Assembly: GCA_002427885.1 (NCBI GenBank)
Contig: DIZI01000031.1
Location: 137,248-201,247 of the forward strand
Direction: 5' to 3'
Source: Paludibacter sp. UBA6032
GTDB lineage: Bacteria > Bacteroidota > Bacteroidia > Bacteroidales > Paludibacteraceae
DNA length: 64,000 nucleotides
This document shows, one piece after another, positions 1 through 8,452 of this stretch. The notes under the pieces are model-generated. The model searched no databases and was not told where the DNA came from. It was given only the letters and a program-made list of their open reading frames with translations. How positions within the stretch are numbered: the first letter of the stretch is position 1; every line of letters begins with the position of its first letter. A program made the translations under genes and the position numbers.

Positions 1-1326
1 GCATTTATAGGCTCCCAAACGCATGCTTCCACCTAAATCAAGAATGTTCTTTTGTTCTTCCATTATATCCACTACATTATGAGTGGTATTTGGATCTATT
101 TCAGTACTGTTTGCATCAGCATAGCCCAACACATTCCGGGCAAATTCAATGGACATGGTTTGCATACCCATACAAATTCCTAAGCAGGGAATGTTGTTTT
201 CACGGGCATATTTCAATGCCACAAATTTTCCATCCATACCTCTTTGACCAAAACCCGGAGCAACGATAATTCCGTTCAGACTTGAAAGTTTCTTTTCAAC
301 AGTTTCTGTGGTAAGCTTATCCGAAAGAATCAATTCTAATTTTAGTTTTTTGTTATTGTAGGCACTTGCATGAAGCAAGGATTCTGAAATGGATTTATAA
401 GCATCGGGTAATTGAACATATTTTCCAACAATACCAATACGAACTTCTTCTTTTGCATTTTCCAGTTTTTCAACAAATTCGATCCATTTGTCCATGTCGG
501 CAGCCGGAGTTTTGTCCAAATCGAATCCCATTTTGGTCAGCACAACTTCATCCAACTTTTCTTGTTGCATATTTAATGGCACACGATAAATAGTAGGAAC
601 ATCAATGGATTGCATAACGGCACTTTGTTCCACGTTGCAAAATAACGCTACTTTTTTCCGTATGTCAAAGGATATATTGTGTTCTGTTCTCAGGACCAGA
701 ATGTCAGCCTGTACGCCTTGTTCCTGTAATGCTTTAACTGAGTGTTGGGTTGGTTTTGTTTTTAATTCTTTAGCAGCAGCCAGATAGGGTACGTAAGTTA
801 AGTGAATAATCAGACAGTTTTTCCCCATTTCCCATTTTAACTGACGAACGCTTTCAATATATGGTAATGATTCAATGTCGCCAACTGTTCCACCAATTTC
901 GGTTATAACAAAGTCAAAATCGCCTTTGTTTCCCAACAGTTTTATATTTCGTTTGATTTCATCAGTGATGTGAGGAATAATTTGAACCGTTTTTCCAAGA
1001 AAATCACCCCGACGTTCTTTGTTTATTACGTTTTGATAAATTCTACCGGTCGTAATATTATTGGCCCGGTGTGTCTCTACATTTGTAAAACGTTCGTAAT
1101 GTCCAAGGTCAAGATCGGCTTCATGTCCATCCACTGTGACATAACATTCACCGTGTTCGTAAGGGTTTAGTGTTCCCGGATCTACATTGATATAGGGATC
1201 TAATTTCTGGTTGGTCACTCTAAAACCACGTGCTTGTAACAGTTTGCCAAGCGATGCAGCAATAATTCCTTTGCCTAACGATGAAGTCACTCCACCGGTT
1301 ACGAAAATGTACTTTGTATCTTTCAC
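1..1326 (-). CDS. pyrG: CTP synthase, 3' end cut off by window edge
   Basis: This enzyme makes CTP from UTP, ATP and glutamine, the last step of pyrimidine nucleotide synthesis. The reverse-strand translation begins VKDTKYIFVTGGVTSSLGKG, which is the family's N-terminal P-loop of the synthetase domain. The class I glutamine amidotransferase domain begins about residue 300, and the nucleophile motif CLGICMGMQ places the catalytic cysteine at residue 385 (E. coli Cys379). I chose the GTG at 1326-1324 because the conserved N-terminus starts there and no ATG lies just upstream. 442 residues are present of the usual ~535. The end of the amidotransferase domain, including its His-Glu pair, is off the left edge. 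Confidence 0.97.
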   Translation of the reverse strand, partial: MKDTKYIFVTGGVTSSLGKGIIAASLGKLLQARGFRVTNQKLDPYINVDPGTLNPYEHGECYVTVDGHEADLDLGHYERFTNVETHRANNITTGRIYQNVINKERRGDFLGKTVQIIPHITDEIKRNIKLLGNKGDFDFVITEIGGTVGDIESLPYIESVRQLKWEMGKNCLIIHLTYVPYLAAAKELKTKPTQHSVKALQEQGVQADILVLRTEHNISFDIRKKVALFCNVEQSAVMQSIDVPTIYRVPLNMQQEKLDEVVLTKMGFDLDKTPAADMDKWIEFVEKLENAKEEVRIGIVGKYVQLPDAYKSISESLLHASAYNNKKLKLELILSDKLTTETVEKKLSSLNGIIVAPGFGQRGMDGKFVALKYARENNIPCLGICMGMQTMSIEFARNVLGYADANSTEIDPNTTHNVVDIMEEQKNILDLGGSMRLGAYKC

Positions 1327-1627
1327 GTTGCTTATTGTCTTAAAATTACTCAGATTTGTACGTATTTTTAAGTCTGCAAATTTCGGAAAAAAAACTGAAT
1401 AACGAAAATGAAAATAATAAATTAAGTATTAAGAAGAAAGAATAATTAAAACGCTTACTTTTTATATTCATTCTGACTTTCCATTCTAAATTCAATTTAG
1501 AAAAAAGAGCCAGTACAAAAACCATATATACACGTCATTGTAAAAAAGCAAGGTATTAGTTTAAAAGCAATATTTGTGTTTTATAAATCTATATTTTTGA
1601 AAATCAATTTCAATCCGGTTATTTGTT
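1327..1627. promoter_or_regulatory. AT-rich divergent intergenic region
   Basis: This 301-base gap lies between the divergent pyrG and lipoprotein genes, so promoters for both must be here. A TATTTTTG at 1592-1599 fits the Bacteroidota -7 element TAnnTTTG for the rightward gene, but the nearest TTTG (1573-1576) is only 15 bases upstream, closer than the usual 19-21. On the reverse strand only a near-match (TAATTTTA) lies upstream of pyrG. I see no coding sequence, RNA gene or repeat here. Confidence 0.4.
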
Positions 1628-2302
1628 ATGAAACAATATATACCTTTATATCTGTTCACACTTCTTTTCTTTACAGCTTGTTCTCCCAAACATTTGCAAT
1701 CTCCTGTCATACTTGAAATTATTGATTCTGACTATCGCTTTTCGACTGATATTTTACTGAACTTTTCAAAAGAAAATAATATTGATAAATCATCATTATA
1801 TCAATGGCAAAATCATTGGGTAGTTTTTACAGATTCGAAAGCTGCCGAGGCTCTGAAAACCAAACTGGAGAACAAATTTCCCCGTTTGACAATTAAATTT
1901 TATGAAAAAGCTTTTTATAACTTCAACCGTCAAAAGCAATGTCATGATAAACCTGCTGATGAGTGGGTGAACATAATTATGACTGCCAATCTGGTGGCTG
2001 ATACTACGCAGCAAAACGAATACATGGAATATCACCGGACACAATTTGAAAAATGGCCTGAGATTTCGAAAGGCTTTTGTAATGCCGATTTTCAACAATT
2101 GTTGGTTTTCAGGAATGGAAGACAATTAATGTTGGTCATCAGCATTCCTAAAGGCGAGAGTCTGGAAAAATTAAATCCCAAAACATCCGAAAACAATCCG
2201 CGGGTTGATGAATGGAACAAAATAATGAGTCAATATCAGGAAGGAATTGATGATGCACCTAAAGGAACAGTGTGGGTAATGTTTGAACCGATTAATAACT
2301 AA
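1628..2302 (+). CDS. Lipoprotein with RhaM-like (L-rhamnose mutarotase-type) C-terminal domain
   Basis: The protein has 224 residues. Its N-terminus is a lipoprotein signal, MKQYIPLYLFTLLFFTAC, with the lipobox FTAC and lipidation at Cys18, so it should sit in the envelope. Residues ~30-100 form an anonymous alpha/beta segment. Residues ~115-222 (EYMEYHRTQFEKWPE, then QQLLVFRNGRQLMLVISIPKG, then VDEWNKIMSQYQ) follow the His...WPE / hydrophobic strand / WN-helix pattern of the COG3254 rhamnose mutarotase family. That assignment is from pattern memory, not a search. The gene is 34 bases upstream of the GH31 start, on the same strand, and a second mutarotase gene ends the block at 8.8 kb, which supports a role in sugar anomer or sugar binding. 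Whether it is catalytic is unknown. Confidence 0.55.
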   Translation: MKQYIPLYLFTLLFFTACSPKHLQSPVILEIIDSDYRFSTDILLNFSKENNIDKSSLYQWQNHWVVFTDSKAAEALKTKLENKFPRLTIKFYEKAFYNFNRQKQCHDKPADEWVNIIMTANLVADTTQQNEYMEYHRTQFEKWPEISKGFCNADFQQLLVFRNGRQLMLVISIPKGESLEKLNPKTSENNPRVDEWNKIMSQYQEGIDDAPKGTVWVMFEPINN

Positions 2303-2312
2303 CTATTTATTA

Positions 2313-2336
2313 TAGCCCATTTTGGGGCTGGGGTCT
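2313..2336. repeat. Single arm of the CCCC-AAA/TTT-GGGG intergenic repeat
   Basis: The sequence AGCCCATTTTGGGGCTGGGG directly precedes the GH31 ATG. It matches the right arm of the repeat at 4629-4654, and less exactly those at 18972-18999 and 23971-23990. No left arm is visible near the upstream stop codon, so this is a degenerate solo copy. It creates a spurious in-frame TTG at 2322. Confidence 0.6.
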
Positions 2337-4547
2337 ATGCAACAAACAAATTATCAGCTTTTTGATTTTTTAGATTTTAGTCCTGAGTTGAATGAAGGAG
2401 ACATACTTTGGCGGGCTTGTTCGCCAACAGCTATAGAGACGCGCAATGGAGAAATCTTTGTTACCATTCCATTTCAGCAACAGAATAATTCAAACGAAAT
2501 AATACCGGATTTGATGATTCATCAAAAGAAATACATTTTGAGAATAAAATCTTACGGTGATAAAATATTACGCGTTTCAATGGCTTTTGCAGGGGAAATA
2601 ATGGAAGATTCCGAAATGCTGACATTGGATTCCCGTTTGCATTTAAATCCGTTGATTTTTGAAAAAACTGAACAGGAATGGATTATAAAAGATGCAAATG
2701 GCAATAAAAAATCTGTATTAAGTTTCCAACAACCGGTAATTGACTGGTGGAGCAATTTACTTCCCGCACCAGTCGAAACACTTTTTCTTAGTTTATATCC
2801 TGATGGCAAAAAAGAAGTTGCACTTTCGGCTTATGATATGTTTTCGCCTGCCCGCCATGATGCATTTGCTCTGGCTTTTGTGGAGCGAAACGGAAAACCG
2901 CATCGCACTACTTTTTCACTTCAAGCCAAAGCAGATGAATGTTTTTATGGCACCGGTGAACGTTTCACTAAAATGGATTTGTCCGGAAAAACCTTTCAAC
3001 TTCGCAATCAGGACGGACAAGGTGTGAACAATCGTCGAGCGTATAAGAATATTCCATTTTATCTTTCTTCAGAAAATTACGGAATGTTTTTGCATACAAC
3101 TTCCTTTGGAAAACTATCGTTGGCCGATCATTCAACGCGTTCGGCGCAGGTGTTAGTGGAAGAGCCAATGGTTGATTTTTTCTTAATTAGTGGTGACACA
3201 CCAGAAGAAATTTTGTTTGGTTATCGGCAGTTGACAGGTTTCCCAACCATGCCTCCACTCTGGAGTTTTGGAACATGGATGAGCCGCATGACTTATTTTT
3301 CGGCTGATGAAGTGAATGAAATATGCGATCGGATGCGCACTGAAGATTTTCCATGTGATGTGATTCATTTGGATACCGGTTGGTTTGAAACCGACTGGCT
3401 TTGCGAATGGAAATTTAATGACGAACGGTTTCCAAATCCAAATGATTTTATTCGAAAACTGAAAAATAAAGGTTATCGGGTAAGTTTGTGGCAATTGCCC
3501 TACATTTCGTACAATGCCATTCAATACAAAGAGGCAGACGAAAACGAATATATCAGTAAAAGCGAACGGAATATCTCCGGTTCATCCAATTTCAGCGTAC
3601 AGGATTTTGCCGGGACTATTGATTTTACCTACGACAAAGCCACGGAGTGGTATAAAGATTTGCTTCGCAATTTGTTGAATATGGGCGTGGCATGTATCAA
3701 AACCGATTTTGGTGAAGACATTCATTTGGATGCTGAATATCGAAATATGTCACCTGAAAAATTGCATAATCTTTATCCGTTGCTTTACCAAAAAGCTGCT
3801 TACGAAGTGACAAAAGAGGTCACAGGCGACGGCATTATTTGGGCGCGAGCAGGTTGGGCAGGTTGTCAGCGCTATCCGCTTCATTGGGGCGGCGATTCGG
3901 CTTGCTCGTGGGATGGATTGGCAGGTTCGCTTAAAGGTGGCTTGCAACTCGGACTTTCTGGTTTTGGGTTCTGGAGCCATGATGTGCCTGGTTTTCATGG
4001 TGTCCCTAACTTTATGAACTCCGTTTTGCCCGATGATATTTATGTTCGTTGGACACAATTTGGTGTTTTTTCATCACACCTTCGATATCACGGTTCACAT
4101 CAGCGTGAGCCATGGCACTATCCTAATATTGCCCCAATTATTCGTAAATGGTTGAAGTTGCGTTACAAACTGATTCCATATATTCTGCAACAAAGTGAGA
4201 AAACAACCAAAACAGGTTTTCCTGTTTTAAGAGCGTTGATCTTACATCATCCTGACGATAAAACTTGTCGTCATATTGATGATCAATATTATTTTGGAGA
4301 TAATATGCTGGTGGCACCGGTAATGAACAGTGAAAATGTTCGGGATATTTATTTGCCCGAAGGAAAATGGGTGCATTTCTTTACGAAAGAGGTTTTTGAA
4401 GGAAATCGATGGTTGAAAAAAGTAAAAGTCCCGTTGGATGAAATGCCTGTTTTTGTGAAACAAGGAGCAGCTATTCCAATGTATCCGGAAGAAGTGAGTT
4501 GTACGGACGAAATGGATATGAAAAAGGTAATTGAAGCAATATTCTAA
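2337..4547 (+). CDS. GH31 alpha-xylosidase-type glycoside hydrolase
   Basis: This is a family 31 retaining alpha-glycosidase of 736 residues, closest in motifs to the alpha-xylosidase YicI. The nucleophile motif KTDFGE places the catalytic Asp at residue 457. The acid/base Asp is residue 520 in HWGGDSACSWDGL, followed by the typical GGLQLGLSGFGFWSHD stretch. An N-terminal galactose-mutarotase-like beta-sandwich precedes the barrel. There is no signal peptide, so it should act in the cytoplasm on imported oligosaccharides. The open frame begins at a TTG inside a repeat (2322), but ATG 2337 is the natural start. It follows the lipoprotein gene and precedes the first UroD-fold gene on the same strand. 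Alpha-xylosidase activity is the family inference; alpha-glucosidase cannot be excluded. Confidence 0.88.
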   Translation: MQQTNYQLFDFLDFSPELNEGDILWRACSPTAIETRNGEIFVTIPFQQQNNSNEIIPDLMIHQKKYILRIKSYGDKILRVSMAFAGEIMEDSEMLTLDSRLHLNPLIFEKTEQEWIIKDANGNKKSVLSFQQPVIDWWSNLLPAPVETLFLSLYPDGKKEVALSAYDMFSPARHDAFALAFVERNGKPHRTTFSLQAKADECFYGTGERFTKMDLSGKTFQLRNQDGQGVNNRRAYKNIPFYLSSENYGMFLHTTSFGKLSLADHSTRSAQVLVEEPMVDFFLISGDTPEEILFGYRQLTGFPTMPPLWSFGTWMSRMTYFSADEVNEICDRMRTEDFPCDVIHLDTGWFETDWLCEWKFNDERFPNPNDFIRKLKNKGYRVSLWQLPYISYNAIQYKEADENEYISKSERNISGSSNFSVQDFAGTIDFTYDKATEWYKDLLRNLLNMGVACIKTDFGEDIHLDAEYRNMSPEKLHNLYPLLYQKAAYEVTKEVTGDGIIWARAGWAGCQRYPLHWGGDSACSWDGLAGSLKGGLQLGLSGFGFWSHDVPGFHGVPNFMNSVLPDDIYVRWTQFGVFSSHLRYHGSHQREPWHYPNIAPIIRKWLKLRYKLIPYILQQSEKTTKTGFPVLRALILHHPDDKTCRHIDDQYYFGDNMLVAPVMNSENVRDIYLPEGKWVHFFTKEVFEGNRWLKKVKVPLDEMPVFVKQGAAIPMYPEEVSCTDEMDMKKVIEAIF

Positions 4548-4655
4548 GACCCCCAACCCCCAAATGGGGGCTTTGGTGAGTGTATAAGGAAGTTGAATTG
4601 AATAAAATAAATCAGATTATAAGGTCTTAAACCCCCATTTGGGGGTTGGGGGTCA
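4548..4655. repeat. Inverted repeat pair filling the GH31-methyltransferase gap
   Basis: The left arm (4549-4574) starts right after the GH31 stop and the right arm (4629-4654) lies 20 bases before the next ATG. The arms are reverse complements over 26 bases with one mismatch, separated by about 54 bases. Each arm has its own inner hairpin (CCCCCA AAT GGGGG). The same arm pattern recurs at trpB-trpE and trpF-trpA. In RNA it would form a long stem, and it could attenuate or stabilise the transcript. Confidence 0.85.
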
Positions 4656-4674
4656 TTCAAATAAAAAATACTAT

Positions 4675-5736
4675 ATGACCTGGAAATCAAATTTTGAAGA
4701 AACGAAAAAGCATTATACCAACTGGTGGAATGGAAACGGAATTGTGCTAACTATGTGGGAACATCTTTTTAAAGACGGAGCTCCTTATGAAAAAATATTG
4801 CCACCACCGCCACATAAAGATATGAATCAGTTTTGGTTCGATGCACAATGGCGTGCTGATTACTTGCATTATATCATGTCCAGAAATTCTTATCTGGCAG
4901 ATATTTTACCGGTTGCCAATACTCAACTTGGTCCTGGTTCACTGGCATCAGTGCTTGGGGCTGAACTGGAAGGAAGGGAGGACACGATTTGGATTCGGGA
5001 AAAAGAAGGTTTCGATGGTCAAATTATTTTCGACAAAAGTAACAAATGGTGGCAATTACACAAAGATTTATTGTCCGCTTGTAAAGAAAAATCGCATGGA
5101 AATTACATGGTGGGTTGCCCCGATTTGGTTGAAGGATTAGACGTGCTGGCAAGTCTGAAAGGTTCGGACAATGTGCTGATGGACTTGATTATGGATCCTG
5201 ATAATACTTTACAACAATTGCAGGAAATCAATGATGTATATTTCAACGTGTTCAATGAAATTTACGATATTATTAATGTGAACGGTGAAATGGCATTTTG
5301 CTATTTCTCGCTCTGGGCACCCGGAAAGGTTTCTAAATTGCAGGTTGATTTGTCGATTATGATTTCGGAGGAAGATTATCACACGTTTTGTTTACCATTC
5401 TTGCGGGAACAAACTGAAAAAATCGATTATACACTTTATCATTTGGATGGCGTGGATGCAATTCGCCACCTTGATGCAGTGTTGGAACTTGAGAACTTAA
5501 ACGCTATTCAATGGACGCCGGGTTATGGTCAGCCGCAAGGTGGAAGTCCACAGTGGTACGATTTATATAAAAAGATATTGGCAGGAGGAAAATCGGTGAT
5601 GGCCAACTGGGTAACGTTGGATGAAATTGAACCGCTGATTGACAACGTCGGAAATCAGGGTTTGCATATCAATGTTGATTTTAAATCGGAAAAGGAAATT
5701 GAACAAGCATTGAAAATTGTAGACAAATACAGATAA
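4675..5736 (+). CDS. UroD-superfamily methyltransferase-like protein (no HxC zinc motif)
   Basis: The 353-residue protein has the uroporphyrinogen-decarboxylase-like TIM-barrel fold. Typical segments are the C-terminal YHLDGVDAIRHLDAVLE, then IQWTPGYGQPQGG, then GLHINVDFKSEKEIEQAL. These resemble the divergent proteins often labelled 'trimethylamine corrinoid protein 2' in databases. The HxC zinc motif of corrinoid methyltransferases is absent (YHLDG stands in its place), so it may bind substrate without zinc or act on a different methyl donor. The frame is open from a TTG at 4639 in a repeat, but ATG 4675 fits the family N-terminus. It is 23 bases upstream of an SGLT-type symporter and near a second UroD-fold gene. 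A role as a substrate:corrinoid methyltransferase is inferred, not shown. Confidence 0.7.
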   Translation: MTWKSNFEETKKHYTNWWNGNGIVLTMWEHLFKDGAPYEKILPPPPHKDMNQFWFDAQWRADYLHYIMSRNSYLADILPVANTQLGPGSLASVLGAELEGREDTIWIREKEGFDGQIIFDKSNKWWQLHKDLLSACKEKSHGNYMVGCPDLVEGLDVLASLKGSDNVLMDLIMDPDNTLQQLQEINDVYFNVFNEIYDIINVNGEMAFCYFSLWAPGKVSKLQVDLSIMISEEDYHTFCLPFLREQTEKIDYTLYHLDGVDAIRHLDAVLELENLNAIQWTPGYGQPQGGSPQWYDLYKKILAGGKSVMANWVTLDEIEPLIDNVGNQGLHINVDFKSEKEIEQALKIVDKYR

Positions 5737-5759
5737 TATTTACACCTTATAAATCATCC

Positions 5760-7322
5760 ATGAAAATTGCATTAAATCTAATTGATATTTCCGTCATTAT
5801 CGGATATATTGTTATCCTTCTTGGAATTGCTTTTTGGGCAAGCAGAAACAAGAAAAAAAATGATAATCTTTTTCTGGCCAATAAAAGTCTTGGATGGTTT
5901 GCCATCGGATTGACTATGTGGGGGACTAATGTTGGACCGTCCATGTTGCTTGCTTCGGCCAGTGCGGGTTACAGTTCGGGTATTGTTTCCGGAAATTTTG
6001 CCTGGTATGCTTTCCTTTTTATCATGATGTTGGCATTCGTTTTTGCTCCCCGTTACCTGGGAGCCAAAGCGTCTACGTTACCCGAATATATGGGTAAACG
6101 TTTTGGTCAATCAACCCGTTATCTTCTTGCCTGGTATACACTTATCACTATTCTGATTTCGTGGCTTTCGCTTGGTTTATTTGCCGGAGGAATTCTGGTG
6201 AAGCAAATTTTGGGCATTCCCATGTGGGAATCGGTCATTATCATGGTTGTTTTTGCGTCCATTCTGACCGCTGCCGGCGGACTAAAAGCCATTGCTTACA
6301 CCAGCGTTTTCCAAATGATTTTACTAATCGTGGTTTCGCTCACCCTGATGTTGATTGGTTTATCGAAGGTGGGCGGTTTGTCGGCACTTTATCATGCAAC
6401 TCCGGCACATTACTGGCAATTGTTCCAACCCAATACGGATAAAGATTTTCCCTGGTTGCCAATTGTACTGGGATATCCGATTATGGGTGTGTGGTTCTGG
6501 TGCACCGAGCAATCAATGGTGCAATCGGTTTTAGGTGCTAAAAGTCTCAAAGAAGGTCAATTAGGTGCCAGTTTTATAGGATGGCTTAAAATCCTCGATG
6601 TGCCTTTGTTTATTCTGCCCGGTATCATTTGTTTCGTGCTGTTTCCGCATTTAAAAGATTCCAGCGAAGCATATCTGGTAATGGTTACCAATCTTTTTCC
6701 GGTTGGAATGAAAGGGCTGATCATCGTCGTATTGCTGGCTGCGCTGCTGGGAAATATCGGTTCGTCGCTTAATTCTGTGAGTACGGTTTACACCATGGAT
6801 ATTTATCTGAAGAAGAATAAACCCAATGCAACCAATACGGAGATCATAAAAATTGGACGTTGGGTTACGGTGTTTAGTGCCATTATATCTGTGATTGTGG
6901 CACTGGCAATTGATAGTATTAAAGGATTAAATCTTTTTAATATCTTCCAGTCGGTACTTGGTTTTCTGGCGCCATCTATGTCGGTAGTTTTTCTTTTTGC
7001 GGTATTTTGGAAAAAAACAACACCCAAAGCAGTCAATCTGATTCTGACTGCCGGAACGGCATTTTGTCTTACAGTTGCAGTTTTTTACTGGTGGATTTTC
7101 CCCATCGAGAAATATCATTTCTGGCCACACTTTATGATGATTTCGTTCTATCTGTTTGTCATCCTTTCTATAGCAACAATCATAATTTCCAAATTGGACA
7201 AAAAGTCCACTGATCAAAATACTCTTGGGTTGGATAAGCTTCCAAAAACGTCTAAAATTGTCTGGATTTCATGGATTGTGCTGATTATTGTTATGGTTGC
7301 GTTGTATATGTTTTTCAATTGA
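5760..7322 (+). CDS. SGLT-type sodium:solute symporter
   Basis: This 520-residue inner-membrane protein of the sodium:solute symporter family (SSS, SLC5) has about 13-14 hydrophobic segments. Diagnostic regions are GGLKAIAYTSVFQMILL in the middle, GVWFWCTEQSMVQSVLGAKS, and AALLGNIGSSLNSVSTVYTMDIY. The pattern is that of sugar-type members such as vSGLT rather than proline or pantothenate carriers. It lies between the two UroD-fold genes (23 bases after the first, 52 before the second), so it probably imports their substrate or a related glycoside. The actual solute cannot be read from the sequence. Confidence 0.88.
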   Translation: MKIALNLIDISVIIGYIVILLGIAFWASRNKKKNDNLFLANKSLGWFAIGLTMWGTNVGPSMLLASASAGYSSGIVSGNFAWYAFLFIMMLAFVFAPRYLGAKASTLPEYMGKRFGQSTRYLLAWYTLITILISWLSLGLFAGGILVKQILGIPMWESVIIMVVFASILTAAGGLKAIAYTSVFQMILLIVVSLTLMLIGLSKVGGLSALYHATPAHYWQLFQPNTDKDFPWLPIVLGYPIMGVWFWCTEQSMVQSVLGAKSLKEGQLGASFIGWLKILDVPLFILPGIICFVLFPHLKDSSEAYLVMVTNLFPVGMKGLIIVVLLAALLGNIGSSLNSVSTVYTMDIYLKKNKPNATNTEIIKIGRWVTVFSAIISVIVALAIDSIKGLNLFNIFQSVLGFLAPSMSVVFLFAVFWKKTTPKAVNLILTAGTAFCLTVAVFYWWIFPIEKYHFWPHFMMISFYLFVILSIATIIISKLDKKSTDQNTLGLDKLPKTSKIVWISWIVLIIVMVALYMFFN

Positions 7323-7326
7323 TATT

Positions 7327-7354
7327 GTAAAGACGGGGCATGCCCCGTCTCTAC
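7327..7354. repeat. 28-base palindrome of the GTAGAGACG family
   Basis: The arms are GTAAAGACGGGGCA and TGCCCCGTCTCTAC with one mismatched pair. It starts 4 bases after the symporter stop and ends 20 bases before the next ATG. A sister copy with a different core lies at 8406-8433. Outer bases (GTA.AGACG...CGTCTCTAC) are conserved and inner bases differ while staying complementary, which points to selection or a mechanism acting on the hairpin. Confidence 0.85.
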
Positions 7355-7374
7355 TGAAAAAACATAAAATTACT

Positions 7375-8409
7375 ATGACTCACAAAGAACGTTTTTTCGC
7401 CACCATTGCCAACCAACCGGTCGATCGTCCGGCTTCGTGGTTGGGATTGCCTGTGCCTGCTGCTGTCCCGGGATTACTGAAGTATTTCAAGGTAAACTCG
7501 GTGGATGAACTGAAAATAAAACTCGACGATGATATTTACCCGATAGAAGTTCCCTATAATTTTCCGCCTTCAAACCATATTGCCTGCGCTTTTAAATTTG
7601 CTAAAGTTTCTCACGACGACAAACCTGATGAACGAACATTGACAGCACCCGGCTTTTTTGAAGATATTGAAGATCCTGCATTGGTGGATACTTTTCCATG
7701 GCCAGATCCTGCATTGTATATCGACATAGAAGAATCACGCAGATTGGCTTTGGCAGTAAATCCTGATTATGTGAGAATGGGTGTGATGTGGAGTGCGCAT
7801 TTTCAGGATGCCTGTGCGGCCTTCGGAATGGAAAAAGCATTGATGGTCATGCTTATAAATCCTGAAATGTTTCAGGCAGTGATTGATCGTATTACTGATT
7901 TCTACCTGAAAGCAAACGAGCTTTTCTACGAAGCAACAAAAGGTTATCTTGATGCCGTTTTAATTGGAAATGACTTTGGGAGCCAGAATGGTTTGATGGT
8001 TGATCCGGATTCTTTGCGAGCCTATGTTTTTTCAGGAACAAAGAAACTGATTGATCAGGCTAAAAGTTATGGTCTTAAAGTAATTCATCATTCCTGCGGT
8101 TCCATTTATCCGATTATTCAGGATTTAATTGATTTGGGTGTAGATTCCATTCACCCGATTCAGGCGTTGGCTCAGGACATGGATGCTTTGACGCTGAAAG
8201 CCGGATTTTATGGAAAAACATCCTTCTGTGGTGGTGTAGATGCACAGCATTTATTGGTCAATGGTAAACCTAATGAAATTACAGCTAAAGTTCATGAATT
8301 GAAACAATTATTTCCCACCGGATTAATTATTTCGCCCAGTCACGAAGCTATATTACCGGATATTCCGCCGGCGAACATTGAGGCTACGTTTAATGCAATC
8401 AACTCGTAG
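7375..8409 (+). CDS. UroD-superfamily corrinoid methyltransferase-like protein
   Basis: The 344-residue protein is a UroD-like TIM barrel of the MtaA/CmuA/MtvB superfamily. It carries DFGSQNGLMVDPDSLRAYV, typical of the substrate side of the barrel, and HHSCGSIYP, which gives the zinc-type pair His239-x-Cys241. The usual third ligand (Cys in SxxCxLPP) is replaced by His323 in SPSHEAILPDIP. I chose ATG 7375 (MTHKERFFATIANQPVDRP), the family's usual opening; the frame upstream runs back into the symporter gene. The stop codon TAG lies inside the palindrome at 8406-8433. Its neighbours are a symporter and a rhamnose mutarotase. The likely role is methyl transfer from an O-methylated compound to the corrinoid protein at 14.5 kb. 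It is unlikely to be true heme-pathway HemE. Confidence 0.8.
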   Translation: MTHKERFFATIANQPVDRPASWLGLPVPAAVPGLLKYFKVNSVDELKIKLDDDIYPIEVPYNFPPSNHIACAFKFAKVSHDDKPDERTLTAPGFFEDIEDPALVDTFPWPDPALYIDIEESRRLALAVNPDYVRMGVMWSAHFQDACAAFGMEKALMVMLINPEMFQAVIDRITDFYLKANELFYEATKGYLDAVLIGNDFGSQNGLMVDPDSLRAYVFSGTKKLIDQAKSYGLKVIHHSCGSIYPIIQDLIDLGVDSIHPIQALAQDMDALTLKAGFYGKTSFCGGVDAQHLLVNGKPNEITAKVHELKQLFPTGLIISPSHEAILPDIPPANIEATFNAINS

Positions 8410-8433
8410 AGACGCACTGCAGTGCGTCTCTAC
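8406..8433. repeat. Perfect 28-base palindrome overlapping a stop codon
   Basis: The two 14-base halves, GTAGAGACGCACTG and CAGTGCGTCTCTAC, are exact reverse complements. The stop codon of the preceding UroD-fold gene (TAG, 8407-8409) is supplied by the palindrome. It ends 19 bases before the rhaM start. Same family as 7327-7354. It could act as a weak terminator or an mRNA stabiliser within the operon, but has no U-run. Confidence 0.92.
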
Positions 8434-8452
8434 TCTACAAAACAAAAATATT

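Noticed and set aside
2322..2336. TTG start giving five extra residues on GH31
   Set aside because: The codons come from an intergenic repeat arm; ATG 2337 is the natural start.
4639..4674. TTG start giving twelve extra residues on the first UroD-fold protein
   Set aside because: The extension is encoded by a repeat arm (GVGGHS...) and is not part of the family; ATG 4675 fits.
7288..7374. Upstream extension of the second UroD-fold gene overlapping the symporter
   Set aside because: It would read through the symporter's end and the palindrome; the conserved start is ATG 7375.
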